Assembly (NCBI RefSeq): GCF_015207425.1
Contig: NZ_JADEWZ010000045.1
Coordinates: 1-37,368, forward strand
Origin: Lusitaniella coriacea LEGE 07157
Lineage (GTDB): Bacteria; Cyanobacteriota; Cyanobacteriia; Cyanobacteriales; Spirulinaceae
Direction of reading: 5' to 3'
Length of the DNA stretch: 37,368 nt
Positions 1-9,072 of the stretch are shown here, piece by piece (position 1 is the stretch's first letter; every line of letters begins with the position of its first letter). Under the pieces are notes generated by a model. The model worked only from the letters and a program-made list of their open reading frames with translations. It was not told the DNA's origin and did not search any database. Position numbers and translations under genes: made by a program.

Positions 1-203
1 GAGTTGGGGAAGTTGGGGTAATATCTTGCTCTCTGATGACTGAGGGAAGGTAAAAGAACGGTGAAAAAGAGTTGAGTGAGGACGCAACTGAGGAGGACAA
101 CGAGCATTAAGTCGATTCTTAGCGTCCAGTCTCGCGTGCCAATTCCGAGAATGAGGAAGGCGGAAAGGAAGAGGATTTGATAGTCGCGGGCATCTTTTAG
201 CAT
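1..203 (-). CDS. RnfD/NqrB-like membrane protein, N-terminal part (cut by window edge)
   Basis: The 67 codons visible begin MLKDARDYQILFL and stay open to the window edge, so only the N-terminus is present. Two hydrophobic stretches (about residues 9-22 and 31-51) flank the motif LGIGTRDWTLR, which I associate with the cyanobacterial members of the RnfD/NqrB family; these are sometimes annotated as enediyne-biosynthesis UnbU-like proteins. Family members are polytopic proteins related to the flavin-carrying subunits of Na+/H+-pumping NADH or ferredoxin oxidoreductases, but a role in this organism cannot be inferred from a fragment. The chosen ATG has no clear Shine-Dalgarno, and a HIP1 site lies just upstream. 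The family call rests on recall of one motif. Confidence 0.5.
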   Translation of the reverse strand, partial: MLKDARDYQILFLSAFLILGIGTRDWTLRIDLMLVVLLSCVLTQLFFTVLLPSLSHQRARYYPNFPN

Positions 204-298
204 GATTTTACTGCGCGATCGCGTACTCACACAGTATGTCTGCTCAAACCCCGGGATGGCGAAGCGGTTACACTTTCTGTAACAATTTTCTGCATCAA

Positions 299-324
299 AG
301 GGGAATACATTCGTGTACTCCCCT
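299..324 (-). terminator. Hairpin downstream of petJ, probable terminator
   Basis: An 11-bp inverted repeat (AGGGGAATACA / TGTACTCCCCT) surrounds a TTCG loop. On the minus strand the single imperfection becomes a G-U wobble, so the RNA stem is essentially perfect with a CGAA loop. It lies about 95 nt past the petJ stop and before the next minus-strand gene. The U-tract after it is short (TTT), so it could instead be an mRNA 3'-end stabiliser. Confidence 0.5.
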
Positions 325-417
325 CTTTCTTAGCTTTCTTTTATTGCATGACGCATTGAGGCTGGTTTTACAATGCTACACGCTATAAGTAGCAAAGTAT
401 TTGCCGATCGCTTACGA

Positions 418-750
418 CTACCACCCTTTCTCAGCTTGGCTCAAAACGTAAGTTGCCACATCTTCAATATCGCTATCGCTAAGTTTCGCTGCAAAGGAAG
501 GCATGGCATTTTTCCCATTTTTGACCTGGGTTGTAATTGCATCTAAAGAGTTCATGCCATACTTTTCTAGCGCTGATTTCTGAAGGGTTTTCTCTGCCGA
601 GACGACATTTCTTCCCCCCATGTGGCAAGCAGCACAGTTTGCATTAAAAATTTGCGCGCCATGAGCGGCATCCCCAGCCAACGCAGGAGACGCAAAAGCA
701 AAACCAAACAGCGCGATCGCGCCGATAACCATTGATAAAATTTTCTTCAT
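418..750 (-). CDS. petJ: Cytochrome c6 (soluble cytochrome c553)
   Basis: Lumenal haem protein that carries electrons from cytochrome b6f to photosystem I, replacing plastocyanin when copper is scarce, and also serves respiratory oxidases. The 110-aa precursor has a Sec signal peptide (residues 1-25, lysines then a hydrophobic core, ending SPALA) and an 85-aa mature domain beginning [10 protein letters not shown], the usual length. The haem site is CAACH (C39, C42, H43); the methionine of the later NAMPSF motif is the expected second axial ligand. The start at 750 is preferred over an upstream in-frame ATG at 798 because it gives a canonical signal peptide and is preceded by GAGAGA. It is monocistronic and divergent from coaD. 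Copper control is known for the family, but I could not identify an operator here. Confidence 0.95.
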   Translation of the reverse strand: MKKILSMVIGAIALFGFAFASPALAGDAAHGAQIFNANCAACHMGGRNVVSAEKTLQKSALEKYGMNSLDAITTQVKNGKNAMPSFAAKLSDSDIEDVATYVLSQAEKGW

Positions 751-796
751 GTTCTCTCTCAATATTGCTAGAATCGGAATCTTACAAACAGTTCTC

Positions 797-826
797 ATTA
801 TTGGAGAGGGTTTAGTAAGGGGTCAA
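797..826 (-). promoter_or_regulatory. Candidate petJ promoter
   Basis: Read on the minus strand, TTGACC (826-821) and AATAAT (802-797) are separated by 18 nt and would give a leader of about 40 nt to the petJ ATG. The match is moderate and the region is AT-rich, so chance is possible. Confidence 0.3.
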
Positions 827-948
827 AAGACAAGCCGTCAAACTTGTTGGGTCTGCACGAAATCGCAGCTCAATTTTAACCACAAAAATCAAAGGCGCGC
901 GATCGCGCGCTACAGCGAATCTAGGGTGCAGCAAACCCCCAAACTCGC

Positions 949-954
949 TATAAT
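949..954 (+). promoter_or_regulatory. Perfect -10 box upstream of coaD
   Basis: TATAAT lies 31 nt before the coaD GTG, giving a predicted leader of about 25 nt. No good -35 is visible 17 nt upstream (GGTGCA is the nearest at 18 nt), so activity may need an activator or an alternative sigma factor. Confidence 0.45.
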
Positions 955-985
955 CACCTCAGTAATCTAGAGACTTTCGCAAATT

Positions 986-1573
986 GTGATTGCAATTTAT
1001 CCCGGCAGCTTCGATCCCATTACCCTCGGTCATCTCGACATCATTGAACGCGGAAGCAAACTCTACGAAAAGGTGATTGTAGCTGTTTTGTGCAATCCGA
1101 ATAAGCAAGCACTTTTCCCCATTTCTCAGCGAGTCGAGCAAATTAGCCGATGCACTCAATCTTTACCTAATATAGAAATTGACAGCTTTACTGGTTTAAC
1201 GGTGGACTACGCCAAATCGCGCCAAGCAGGAGTCCTCTTAAGAGGATTGCGCGTCCTTTCCGATTTTGAGGGAGAATTACAGATGGCACACACCAACAAA
1301 ACCCTGAGTCCGGAAATTGAAACAGTTTTTCTGGCTACCTCCACCGAATATAGTTTTTTAAGTAGTAGCCTAGTGAAAGAGGTTGCTCGGTTTGGCGGTT
1401 CCCTCGATCGCCTTGTCCCTGAGAACATTGCGAGAGAAGTCTACCAATGCTACGTCAAGAATCCTCCCGAAGCGATCCAGAATCCGTTGAACTCCACCCA
1501 AACGACTCCCCCTCCTCTAGTCGAATCGGTAAGTTCGACGTTCAAGCCGAACTCGAACGACTCGGAGACTTAA
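986..1573 (+). CDS. coaD: Phosphopantetheine adenylyltransferase
   Basis: Adds AMP to 4'-phosphopantetheine, the penultimate step of coenzyme A synthesis, in the cytosol. The nucleotidyltransferase fold is marked by [11 protein letters not shown] near the N-terminus (T13-x-G-H16 nucleotide motif), by [16 protein letters not shown], and by the late motif [16 protein letters not shown]. The start is a GTG with a weak ribosome site. CoaD is normally about 160 aa; this frame runs to 195 aa, and the last ~38 residues (after YVKN) are rich in P, S, T and N. That extra tail is exactly the part encoded by DNA that overlaps the next gene in another frame, so it looks like an overprinted extension and not a conserved domain. 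The enzyme assignment itself is secure. Confidence 0.93.
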   Translation: MIAIYPGSFDPITLGHLDIIERGSKLYEKVIVAVLCNPNKQALFPISQRVEQISRCTQSLPNIEIDSFTGLTVDYAKSRQAGVLLRGLRVLSDFEGELQMAHTNKTLSPEIETVFLATSTEYSFLSSSLVKEVARFGGSLDRLVPENIAREVYQCYVKNPPEAIQNPLNSTQTTPPPLVESVSSTFKPNSNDSET

Positions 1574-2127
1574 TCCTCGACAGTCCTCGGTTTCCAGTCA
1601 TCGGCACAATTGTCGATGAAGATCGCTTGCTCGATTGTTTAGAAGCCATTCGTTTGAATTTGCCAGACGCTTTTAACGAAGCAGTAGACGTTGTTCGGCA
1701 AAAAGAAAGCCTGCTGTTGCAAGCCGAAGAATACGCCCAAGATATCATCGAAGCAGCTCAACAACGCGCCGCCGAAATTCTCGACGAGATGGGGATTATT
1801 CGACAAGCAGAATTAGAAGCCAGTCACATTCGCGCGTCCGTTCAACAAGAATGCGAACAAATTCAACAAGCAACCCTTTCTGAAATCGAGCAGATGCGGC
1901 AAAAATCGCATCAGGACATCGAGCAATTGCGCAAAATGGCGATGGAAGAATGCGAAGATATTCAAGACGGTGCGGATGAATATGCCGATGGAGTCTTATC
2001 CAACATCGAGCAACAGCTTAACGATATGCTGCGCGTTATTCGCAACGGTCGCCAGCGATTGCAAAACGAACCCACTAAAGTTACGCCACCCCAAGGAACG
2101 GCTAACCCCCCCAAAAAGAAAGCGTAA
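1447..2127 (+). CDS. Coiled-coil protein, DivIVA/AtpF-like, cyanobacterial family next to coaD
   Basis: A 226-aa soluble protein: a disordered N-terminus (1-30), a short helical region around [18 protein letters not shown], then a long charged helix (about 80-205) rich in E, Q, A and R, with [20 protein letters not shown] near its end and a basic proline-rich tail ending PKKKA. Such proteins are often auto-annotated as DivIVA domain or ATP synthase subunit b-like because of the coiled coil; no enzymatic motif is visible. The start [14 protein letters not shown] lies 127 nt inside coaD in a different frame. From memory, relatives begin with a similar MLR..S..NPESV sequence, which supports this start. 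Likely co-transcribed with coaD. Function unknown; a scaffold or division role is only a guess. Confidence 0.75.
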   Translation: MLRQESSRSDPESVELHPNDSPSSSRIGKFDVQAELERLGDLILDSPRFPVIGTIVDEDRLLDCLEAIRLNLPDAFNEAVDVVRQKESLLLQAEEYAQDIIEAAQQRAAEILDEMGIIRQAELEASHIRASVQQECEQIQQATLSEIEQMRQKSHQDIEQLRKMAMEECEDIQDGADEYADGVLSNIEQQLNDMLRVIRNGRQRLQNEPTKVTPPQGTANPPKKKA

Positions 2128-2237
2128 ATATAGCAACGCTCAATCGCGCGAGCGATATCTTTATCTAAGTTTGGGTACAAGGAGGAAATTTGCACCGTAT
2201 AAATCTGAGAAACGCTATCAAATAAGGATATTAAGCC

Positions 2238-3662
2238 ATGAGTTATGATTACGATTTATTTGTCATTGGTGGCGGTTCGGGAGGCGTAGCGACCGCCAGA
2301 CGCGCCGCACAGTACGGTGCTAAAGTCGGTTTAGCAGAAGTGGATCGTTTGGGAGGAACCTGCGTCAATCGCGGCTGCATTCCCAAAAAATTGATGGTTT
2401 ATGCATCTCATTTTCCCGACCTGACGCAAGATGCGAAAGGGTATGGCTGGCAAATGAAACAACGTCCGGTGGAAGAGTCTGGGGTTCAAGGATTGGCGCA
2501 AAAGCTCTTTCCTCTCAAAAACAATGAGCTAGAAATGACCCTGGATTGGTCGGCGATGCTTCGTACAATAAATCAGGAACTCGAACGCCTCAATGGGGTT
2601 TATCAACGGATGTTGGATAATTCCAAGGTGGATGTGTTGCGGGACTATGCAGCGTTTGTAGACGAGCATACCTTGAGCGTAGGCGATCGGAAGGTGACTG
2701 CCGATAAAATTTTGATTGCAGTGGGGGGAAAACCCGTAAAACCAGACATTCCCGGTATAGAATACGCAATTACCTCAGACGATATTTTCCATCTTCCAAA
2801 GCAACCCAAGCGCATTATGATTTTGGGGGGAGGCTATATTGGTTGCGAATTTGCTTGCATTCTTCAGGGATTGGGGACGGAGGTAACGCAGGTGATTCGA
2901 GGCGACCTGATTTTAAAAGGGTTTGATGGGGATTTGCGGTCTACGATTCAAGAGGCGATGCAACAGCACGGAATTCGCTTGTTAACTGATAGTCTGTTAA
3001 CCCAAATTGAGAAAACCGATGAGGGATTAATTGCAAGAATTAAAGGACAGGAAAATTCAGAAGAAACTGTCGTGACGGATGCGGTGAGTTTAGCGGCGAC
3101 GGGACGCGAACCGAATTTAGAAAATTTGGGATTGGACAAAACAGGGGTTGAAGTTCGCAATGGCGCGATCGCGGTGGATGAAAATAATCGCACGGCAGTG
3201 GAAAATATCTATGCAGTGGGAGACTGTATCGGACGGATTGAATTGACCCCAGTGGCAATTAAAGAGGGTCGCTTTTTTGCCGATACCATCTTTGGCAATA
3301 CTCCCAAAACCATGAGCTACGACAACGTTCCGACTGCGATTTTCACCACCCCTGAAGCTGCAACTGTCGGACTCACCGAAGCAGAAGCGAAGGAACAGTA
3401 CGGCGATGCGGTGAAAATTTACCGCGCTAAATTCCGACCCACCTATTTTACTCTCGCGGGACGAGATGAAAAGACCTTAGTGAAGTTAGTGGTTGAAACC
3501 AATACAGACCGAGTGGTTGGCGCGCATATGGTGGGGGATAATGCAGCAGAAATTATTCAAGGACTCGCGATCGCGGTTAAAATGGGAGCGAAAAAATCTG
3601 ACTTCGATGCAACCGTTGCCATTCATCCTTCCGTTGCAGAGGAATTCGTTACTTTGCGTTAA
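2238..3662 (+). CDS. gor: Glutathione-disulfide reductase
   Basis: NADPH-dependent flavoprotein that regenerates reduced glutathione. The 474-aa sequence has the FAD motif GGGSGG at residues 11-16, the redox-active pair in GGTCVNRGCIPKK (C42, C47), a second dinucleotide motif GGGYIGCEFA, the ATGREPN and AVGD segments of the FAD domain, and the C-terminal IHPSVAEE with the catalytic histidine (H463). The nucleotide-binding surroundings (RGDLILKGFDGDLR) resemble cyanobacterial and chloroplast enzymes. An insertion of about 15 residues (around QKLFPLKNNELEM) follows the first FAD segment. AAGGAT precedes the ATG. It stands 110 nt after the coiled-coil gene. Trypanothione or mycothione reductases are less likely given the overall match. 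Confidence 0.92.
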   Translation: MSYDYDLFVIGGGSGGVATARRAAQYGAKVGLAEVDRLGGTCVNRGCIPKKLMVYASHFPDLTQDAKGYGWQMKQRPVEESGVQGLAQKLFPLKNNELEMTLDWSAMLRTINQELERLNGVYQRMLDNSKVDVLRDYAAFVDEHTLSVGDRKVTADKILIAVGGKPVKPDIPGIEYAITSDDIFHLPKQPKRIMILGGGYIGCEFACILQGLGTEVTQVIRGDLILKGFDGDLRSTIQEAMQQHGIRLLTDSLLTQIEKTDEGLIARIKGQENSEETVVTDAVSLAATGREPNLENLGLDKTGVEVRNGAIAVDENNRTAVENIYAVGDCIGRIELTPVAIKEGRFFADTIFGNTPKTMSYDNVPTAIFTTPEAATVGLTEAEAKEQYGDAVKIYRAKFRPTYFTLAGRDEKTLVKLVVETNTDRVVGAHMVGDNAAEIIQGLAIAVKMGAKKSDFDATVAIHPSVAEEFVTLR

Positions 3663-3747
3663 AAACGCGCGCGCTACGGTCAGCAGATCTCTCCGAGATC
3701 GCGAACCGTGTAAGATAAACATCATCCATTCATTAAGGAGATGGATT

Positions 3748-3972
3748 ATGGCAAAAAAACCCATTGTCTACATCGCTCCTGTTGTTTTATTCGTTATCTT
3801 CGTTGCCTTCGGCGACCAATTTCTCCCCAAACCCTTAAGTACCGCAAGCGTACAAACTCGAACCAGCATTAATAAATTTTTGCTCGGATTGTTTCCCACC
3901 CGCAGACCTAGAGATCGCAACGAAGAACGACAGAAAAAGATCGACCAACTCGAACAGGAACACACGCAATAA
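3748..3972 (+). CDS. Small single-pass membrane protein, conserved in cyanobacteria
   Basis: A 74-aa protein with one transmembrane helix (about residues 6-22, IVYIAPVVLFVIFVAF), followed by a short loop GDQFLPKPLS and a soluble tail ending in a charged helix (RDRNEERQKKIDQLEQE). A strong AAGGAG lies 8-13 nt before the ATG. I chose this start over in-frame upstream codons because of the ribosome site and the clean N-terminal helix; the upstream frame runs inside gor. The size and layout match an uncharacterised family seen near housekeeping genes in cyanobacteria; I do not know its function. Confidence 0.72.
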   Translation: MAKKPIVYIAPVVLFVIFVAFGDQFLPKPLSTASVQTRTSINKFLLGLFPTRRPRDRNEERQKKIDQLEQEHTQ

Positions 3973-3994
3973 GCTAGCAATTACCAATTGGAGA

Positions 3995-4034
3995 GACAGG
4001 GAGAGAGATTAGTCGTTTAATCCTGTTCCCTGTC
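3995..4034. terminator. Hairpin between convergent genes, candidate bidirectional terminator
   Basis: GACAGGGA (3995-4002) pairs with TCCCTGTC (4027-4034), and inside it GATTA (4007-4011) pairs with TAATC (4018-4022). It sits in the 115-nt gap between the small membrane protein gene and ilvC, which converge. No long T-run follows on either strand. Confidence 0.45.
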
Positions 4035-4087
4035 CCCTGCGATGCTTTGCGTATCGGTGACTCTATTGCTTGAAAATTGAATTCAAA

Positions 4088-5158
<1,071 letters not shown>

Positions 5159-5263
5159 TCACGATTCTGTCATCATCTGTCAAAGGAAATGGATGAGTAT
5201 AATTGAGGTCAAATAGGGGAACCGTCACACACCCCAATTCAACCAATTTTTGGGAGAAAAGCC

Positions 5264-5977
5264 ATGACTCAAACGACGTTCGCCGAACGTTCTATTCGCA
5301 ACATTCCCCCAAAACCCCAAATCTCTCCCCTGGAAAATGGCGACAGGCTCACGCAGACTGAGTTTGAGCGCCGTTACAACGCAATGCCAAGTTTAAAAAA
5401 AGCAGAACTGATTGAAGGAATTGTCTATATGGGATCTGCCTTACGAGTTAAAAAGCATGGGGAACCCCACGCTCACATCATGACTTGGTTGGGGGTTTAC
5501 AAAGCGTTTACTCCTAGAGTGGGTTTGGCAGACAATGCGACTGTACGACTGGATGTTGATAACGAACCCCAACCGGACGCGCTACTGAGAATTGAAACCG
5601 GGGGACAGTCAATCTTAAGTAAGGACGATTATGTAGAAGGAGCGCCGGAATTAGTTGTAGAAATCGCTGCCAGTAGCGTTTCTATCGATTCCCACGCCAA
5701 ACTCCATGTTTATCGTCGCAACGAAGTTCAAGAATATATCGTGTGGCGCGTTGAAGAGGGGGAACTCGATTGGTTTCGACTCCAAGAGGGCAAATATGTT
5801 CGATTGCAACCCAACGATGCAGGGATTGCGAAAAGTGAAGTTTTTCCAGGATTATGGTTAGCTGGCTCGGCATTGTTAACGGGTAATTTAGCTCAAGTGA
5901 TTGAAACCGTGCAACAAGGAATTGCCAGCGAAGCGCATCGGAATTTTGTTGAGTCTTTATCCGCAAGAGAGCGCTAG
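5264..5977 (+). CDS. Uma2-family protein (DUF820, PD-(D/E)xK fold)
   Basis: A 237-aa member of the Uma2 family, greatly expanded in cyanobacteria; the fold is that of PD-(D/E)xK nucleases, but the biological role is unproven. Visible motifs are AELIEG (48-52), QPDALLRIE (putative catalytic D105), and ELVVEIAASSVSIDSHAKLHVYRR (putative E133 and K146) followed by VQEYIVW. The N-terminal ~27 residues are an extra polar leader. The start has GGGAGAAAAG upstream. It is flanked by ilvC (divergent) and the CPBP gene (convergent, 34 nt apart). Catalytic residues look intact, so activity as a nuclease is possible but not shown. Confidence 0.85.
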   Translation: MTQTTFAERSIRNIPPKPQISPLENGDRLTQTEFERRYNAMPSLKKAELIEGIVYMGSALRVKKHGEPHAHIMTWLGVYKAFTPRVGLADNATVRLDVDNEPQPDALLRIETGGQSILSKDDYVEGAPELVVEIAASSVSIDSHAKLHVYRRNEVQEYIVWRVEEGELDWFRLQEGKYVRLQPNDAGIAKSEVFPGLWLAGSALLTGNLAQVIETVQQGIASEAHRNFVESLSARER

Positions 5978-6011
5978 GGGAATGCGGTGTAATGACTATG
6001 CTCTCAGGAAT

Positions 6012-6605
6012 TTAAGACTCGGTTAAGTTCGTCGATTGTCCCCACTTCCACAAACAACTGGAGAGGAAATTGGTGACGATATGGGCAATGATGGGGACGA
6101 GCAAGTTTCCGGTATAAATGGCGCTAAATCCCAATACTAAACCGATCGCGGTTGCCCAGATAATATAGGGCCATTGTTGAGAACCGCTAAAGTGAAGCAC
6201 GCCGAATAAAACACTTGAAATAACCACTGCAACGGTATTTGCACCGAATGCCGGTAACATAACACCGCGAAAGAGCAGTTCTTCGCTCAAACCGGGCAAT
6301 AAGCCCAACCAAATATAATCGGGGAAAATGAGGGGTTTTAGGACTAAATCTAAATAAAAATCGGCGCTGCGACGGTATGCTCCCCACAGACGATACATGA
6401 TGCTGCTGGCAACGGTGATTCCCAGGGCAATCCCTAATCCTAAAATGACTCCTCGAAGGTCAAATTGAAGCGGTAGAAGCGCAACTTCGCCAATTCTTTG
6501 CCACAATTTCGCGATCGCGAGCAAAATAACCGCAGTCACTCCCATCGCGACTAATATTTGCGTGCGAGTCAGGGGTTCAATGTCGGAAGGATTAGGATTT
6601 TCCAC
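6012..6605 (-). CDS. CPBP-family intramembrane glutamic-type protease
   Basis: A polytopic membrane protein with the Abi/CaaX protease signature: EELLFRG (E108, E109, R113), FGVLHFS (H138) and IIAHIVTNF (H175, N179), numbered from the GTG proposed here. Bacterial homologues process prenylated or other membrane-protein substrates, or act in bacteriocin immunity; the substrate here is unknown. The open frame extends to 6683, but that part overlaps the upstream gene. A GTG at 6605, 7 nt after the DUF3326 stop, gives a 197-aa protein with a natural soluble N-terminus, so I prefer it, although the ribosome site is weak. Third gene of a minus-strand operon. Confidence 0.83.
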   Translation of the reverse strand: MENPNPSDIEPLTRTQILVAMGVTAVILLAIAKLWQRIGEVALLPLQFDLRGVILGLGIALGITVASSIMYRLWGAYRRSADFYLDLVLKPLIFPDYIWLGLLPGLSEELLFRGVMLPAFGANTVAVVISSVLFGVLHFSGSQQWPYIIWATAIGLVLGFSAIYTGNLLVPIIAHIVTNFLSSCLWKWGQSTNLTES

Positions 6606-6612
6606 TATTTTT

Positions 6613-7665
6613 TTAAGATAAGCGATGCAAAGAGGGTATGTCGGGGCGCAGGGCATCGGGACTAATCCCGGCGCGATGGGCAACCAAAACGCCTACCGCC
6701 TCCAAATAAGAGTTTACCGCGATCGTATTAATACCGAGCGATTCTGGGGGAACTTGCATTTGGGTTTGATTTTCTGCCACCGTAATAATACAAGTTTGGC
6801 TCAAACTGAGGATCGCACTGCCACCGCAGGCATCCGCCGGAACCACAACGGCATCTACGCTATCCGCCCAAAAATTTTGAGGCGCGTGTTGCTGGGGACT
6901 TGTTACGAATTGGGGGGCGCGAGAGAGTCCCACCAGAACGCAGGGAAGGAAGGTGTAGCCTAATTCTTCTGCGGCGGCGCGAGGCGCGACATCGGGATCG
7001 GGGGGAAGGGGAGAAAGGGCAGGGGCGTGGGCGCAGGGAACCTGGAATTGACGGACAATGAGGTGGGAAATGACGGCTTCTGCCCCGGCGAGGGGATCTA
7101 CGCCAGAACCGTGGCGGTAGTTTTGCAGGGCGGCGCTGTCGATATTATCCGGGAAACGAGCAACCACCGCGATCGCGTTCGCCTTAGTTTTTTGGATTAA
7201 TTGCTCTGCTGCACGCAGCAAACTGCCGGGGTTGTCGATGGTTCCCCAACTTGCCCCAGAAGCGGCTTGACGCAGTTCTACTCCTAGGGGAGCGTCGGTG
7301 ACGATGAAATCGGTCAAATTCAGCCCTAACGTCGCTCTAGCAGCATCTGCGGCTTGTAGGTGGCGCAGGCAAAGTTCCGGTTCGATCGCGCGATCTAGAA
7401 TTAATCCGATACGATTTTGGTAGACGGGTTGCAGTCCCCAACTTCCAGCCGCAAAGCGATCCAGCGCGTATCCTTCCACATAGTAAGCGTTGGGCAGATT
7501 CCAATAAAGTTGCGCCCCATTGAGAACGTTAGGATGAGTAATCAGGCGATCGCAAGTTTGCGCGATCGCTCTCGCCACGGGCAGTGCATCTCCCGCATAG
7601 CCGCCAATTGCCGCCCCCACTCCCGTGGGAACGATTAAAACGACGGTAAACGGACGGGGATTCAC
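6613..7665 (-). CDS. DUF3326 family protein
   Basis: A 350-aa protein matching the cyanobacterial/plastid DUF3326 family: it opens with VVLIVPTGVGAAIGGYAGDALP and has HPNVLNGAQLYW, a central conserved segment VVARFPDN, and a glycine-rich GSGVDPLAGAEA. The glycine-rich N-terminal segment and the V-D-A-V-V-V-P strand suggest a Rossmann-like fold, but no activity is known to me. There is no signal peptide or membrane helix. The start codon overlaps the stop of the 61-aa gene upstream by 4 nt (ATGA), which implies translational coupling; the CPBP protease follows 7 nt later. Confidence 0.85.
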   Translation of the reverse strand: MNPRPFTVVLIVPTGVGAAIGGYAGDALPVARAIAQTCDRLITHPNVLNGAQLYWNLPNAYYVEGYALDRFAAGSWGLQPVYQNRIGLILDRAIEPELCLRHLQAADAARATLGLNLTDFIVTDAPLGVELRQAASGASWGTIDNPGSLLRAAEQLIQKTKANAIAVVARFPDNIDSAALQNYRHGSGVDPLAGAEAVISHLIVRQFQVPCAHAPALSPLPPDPDVAPRAAAEELGYTFLPCVLVGLSRAPQFVTSPQQHAPQNFWADSVDAVVVPADACGGSAILSLSQTCIITVAENQTQMQVPPESLGINTIAVNSYLEAVGVLVAHRAGISPDALRPDIPSLHRLS

Positions 7666-7847
7666 GAAGAAACGGTTTCTTGGGTCACAACCGCTTCAAC
7701 GCGCACTTTTTGCGTATCGCCATCAACATTAGTCGCCGCCCAGCGCAACGGTTCGCCCCGCTTTTTCAGTTCGCTTTCAATCTCTTGCTGTAATTTAACA
7801 GGGGTTTCTTGGGGGTCAATTTCCGCAGTAATGAAATGAGTCGTCAT
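7662..7847 (-). CDS. Small conserved protein coupled to DUF3326
   Basis: A 61-aa soluble alpha/beta protein (pattern: strand MTTHFITAEID, amphipathic helix KLQQEIESELKKRG, strands LRWAATNVD and KVRVEAVVTQ). No catalytic motif is visible. It ends in an ATGA overlap with the DUF3326 start, so it is almost certainly translated as the first gene of that operon. Function unknown; a partner subunit of the DUF3326 protein is a reasonable inference from the coupling. Confidence 0.72.
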   Translation of the reverse strand: MTTHFITAEIDPQETPVKLQQEIESELKKRGEPLRWAATNVDGDTQKVRVEAVVTQETVSS

Positions 7848-7857
7848 ATTAATTATT

Positions 7858-7875
7858 CAGTTATCAGTTATCAGT
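7858..7875. repeat. Heptamer short tandem repeat (CAGTTAT)
   Basis: Two and a half tandem copies of CAGTTAT. The reverse-complement heptamer (ATAACTG) recurs at 24643-24656 and 24753-24764. Such heptameric tandem repeats are typical of cyanobacterial spacers. Confidence 0.7.
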
Positions 7876-7950
7876 GAAAACCGCCTCAAGTCGTTCGCTT
7901 GGAATCGGTTATCTTTGTTTCGCTATTCCCTTTCAAGGAGAGGCTTGAAA

Positions 7951-8100
7951 CTAGAACCTCATTAGTTTACCGCCTTCTGTGGTCTTAAAGTAAAGAGTAA
8001 ATGTCTCCGGTTTAAGCAGTATCCCATCTCCTTGACAGCGATCGCGCGAATCGAATGTTAAGCTCATAACCCTCAATCGAAGGGTTTCTCTGTATCTCAT
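7951..8100 (-). pseudogene. Short ORF or gene remnant sharing a motif with the remnant at 9073-9320
   Basis: A 49-codon frame from ATG at 8100 to TAG at 7951 encodes ...QGDGILLKPETFTLYFKTTEGG.... The core GDGILLKxETFTL is also encoded, in the same orientation, by the damaged gene on the other side of the PEP-CTERM gene. Of the four nucleotide differences in the best-matching part, two are silent. I do not recognise the protein. It may be a decayed fragment, or a dispersed repeat that merely stays open. Together with the repeat and promoter entries it accounts for most of the 364-nt spacer. Confidence 0.3.
7995..8032. repeat. Diverged direct repeat, left copy
   Basis: About 38 nt beginning GAGTAAATGTCTCCGG, matched with only a few mismatches by 9281-9319 in the same orientation. 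The pair flanks the PEP-CTERM gene. Confidence 0.7.
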
Positions 8101-8133
8101 TTAAGTAAATATCGATATACCATTAATTTAAAG

Positions 8134-8163
8134 TTGGACATCACCTATATCCTTTGCTAGAAT
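8134..8163 (+). promoter_or_regulatory. Promoter of the PEP-CTERM gene (extended -10)
   Basis: TTGGAC (8134-8139) is followed after 18 nt by TAGAAT (8158-8163), itself preceded by TG in the extended -10 form TGCTAGAAT. Predicted leader to the ATG is about 40 nt. The 16 nt around the -10 are identical to 17431-17446. Confidence 0.55.
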
Positions 8164-8211
8164 TTACGCAAACATAGAGTTCGATTCACCTTATATACCA
8201 AGGTAAGACTT

Positions 8212-9069
8212 ATGAGTAAACTGAACCTGCTACAGAAGCTGATGCTCACGGGTGTAGCTAGTGCTATCACTGCTACTTCCGGCTCACTGTTAGTAACACC
8301 TTCTGCCTTGGCAGCAACAGTCTTCAGAGATTCAGGTAATATCGGAGATACGGTGGATGCCTTTCGTGCTGCTTTGGGGGATCCCAATAACGGCAATGCT
8401 CCAGGTTCTTTCTCCGTAGGTCGTCGCGAGATCAACTGGGATGCAGGAATTGTTCCTTTTGATATGCCCCCTGATTTCTTTAATAAAACGGTGACACGTG
8501 GGGCTGAGTTCAGCACTGATGCCGGAAACGAATTCGGAGTGAGCAATCCCAGTGTTGGCGACCCCGATTTTCCCGATAACAAATTTGATAGCCTCAACCC
8601 CACCTATTCTGGTGAATTTATGACCTTCAGTGACCCTCGGTTATTTACCCCGTTGGGTACGAATGTCATGGAGACCAACTTCTTTGTGCCAGGTAGTGAT
8701 ATGCCAGCCGCCGTTAGTGGATTCGGTGCTGTTTTTACAGATGTAGACCTTCCCGATATTACAAAAATAGAATACTTCGATATTCAGGGCAACTTGCTAG
8801 CCTCTGAGTTTGTCGATCCAGATCCGCAAGGACTATCCTTTCTAGGTGTAAGCTTTGATGCCCCCATTTTATTTAATGTCAAGATTACTCTAGGCAATAC
8901 GCCGATTGGCTCGAATGACGACCCTGGGAATAATGTTGATGTTGTCGTGCTAGACGACTTCATCTACGGAGAACCGAATAAAGTTCCTGAACCTGCGACT
9001 ACACTCGGTTTACTCGCTCTGGGAGTTTTCGGGGCGGATTTATTGCGGAAACGCCAACCTAACCGCTAA
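8212..9069 (+). CDS. PEP-CTERM sorting-domain protein, exported
   Basis: A 285-aa secreted protein. A Sec signal peptide (about 1-34, ending PSALA) leads to an acidic, beta-rich domain full of D, N, P, G and F. The C-terminus is a textbook PEP-CTERM signal: VPEPATT (258-264), a hydrophobic helix GLLALGVFGA, then RKR and a short tail. In other bacteria this signal is read by an exosortase that cleaves and transfers the protein to the envelope or matrix; no exosortase lies in this window. AAGGTAAG precedes the ATG. The gene has no HIP1 site over ~860 nt, unlike most neighbours, and lies between two copies of a direct repeat, both consistent with later acquisition. The specific role of the exported domain is unknown. 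Confidence 0.88.
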   Translation: MSKLNLLQKLMLTGVASAITATSGSLLVTPSALAATVFRDSGNIGDTVDAFRAALGDPNNGNAPGSFSVGRREINWDAGIVPFDMPPDFFNKTVTRGAEFSTDAGNEFGVSNPSVGDPDFPDNKFDSLNPTYSGEFMTFSDPRLFTPLGTNVMETNFFVPGSDMPAAVSGFGAVFTDVDLPDITKIEYFDIQGNLLASEFVDPDPQGLSFLGVSFDAPILFNVKITLGNTPIGSNDDPGNNVDVVVLDDFIYGEPNKVPEPATTLGLLALGVFGADLLRKRQPNR

Positions 9070-9072
9070 TTC

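Noticed and set aside
6606-6683. CPBP protease starting at the ATG 6683
   Set aside because: This would overlap the end of the DUF3326 gene by 71 nt; the segment is only that gene read in another frame.
8157-8603. 148-aa minus-strand ORF opposite the PEP-CTERM gene
   Set aside because: Serine- and leucine-rich translation typical of an antisense shadow; no ribosome site and the plus-strand gene is convincing.
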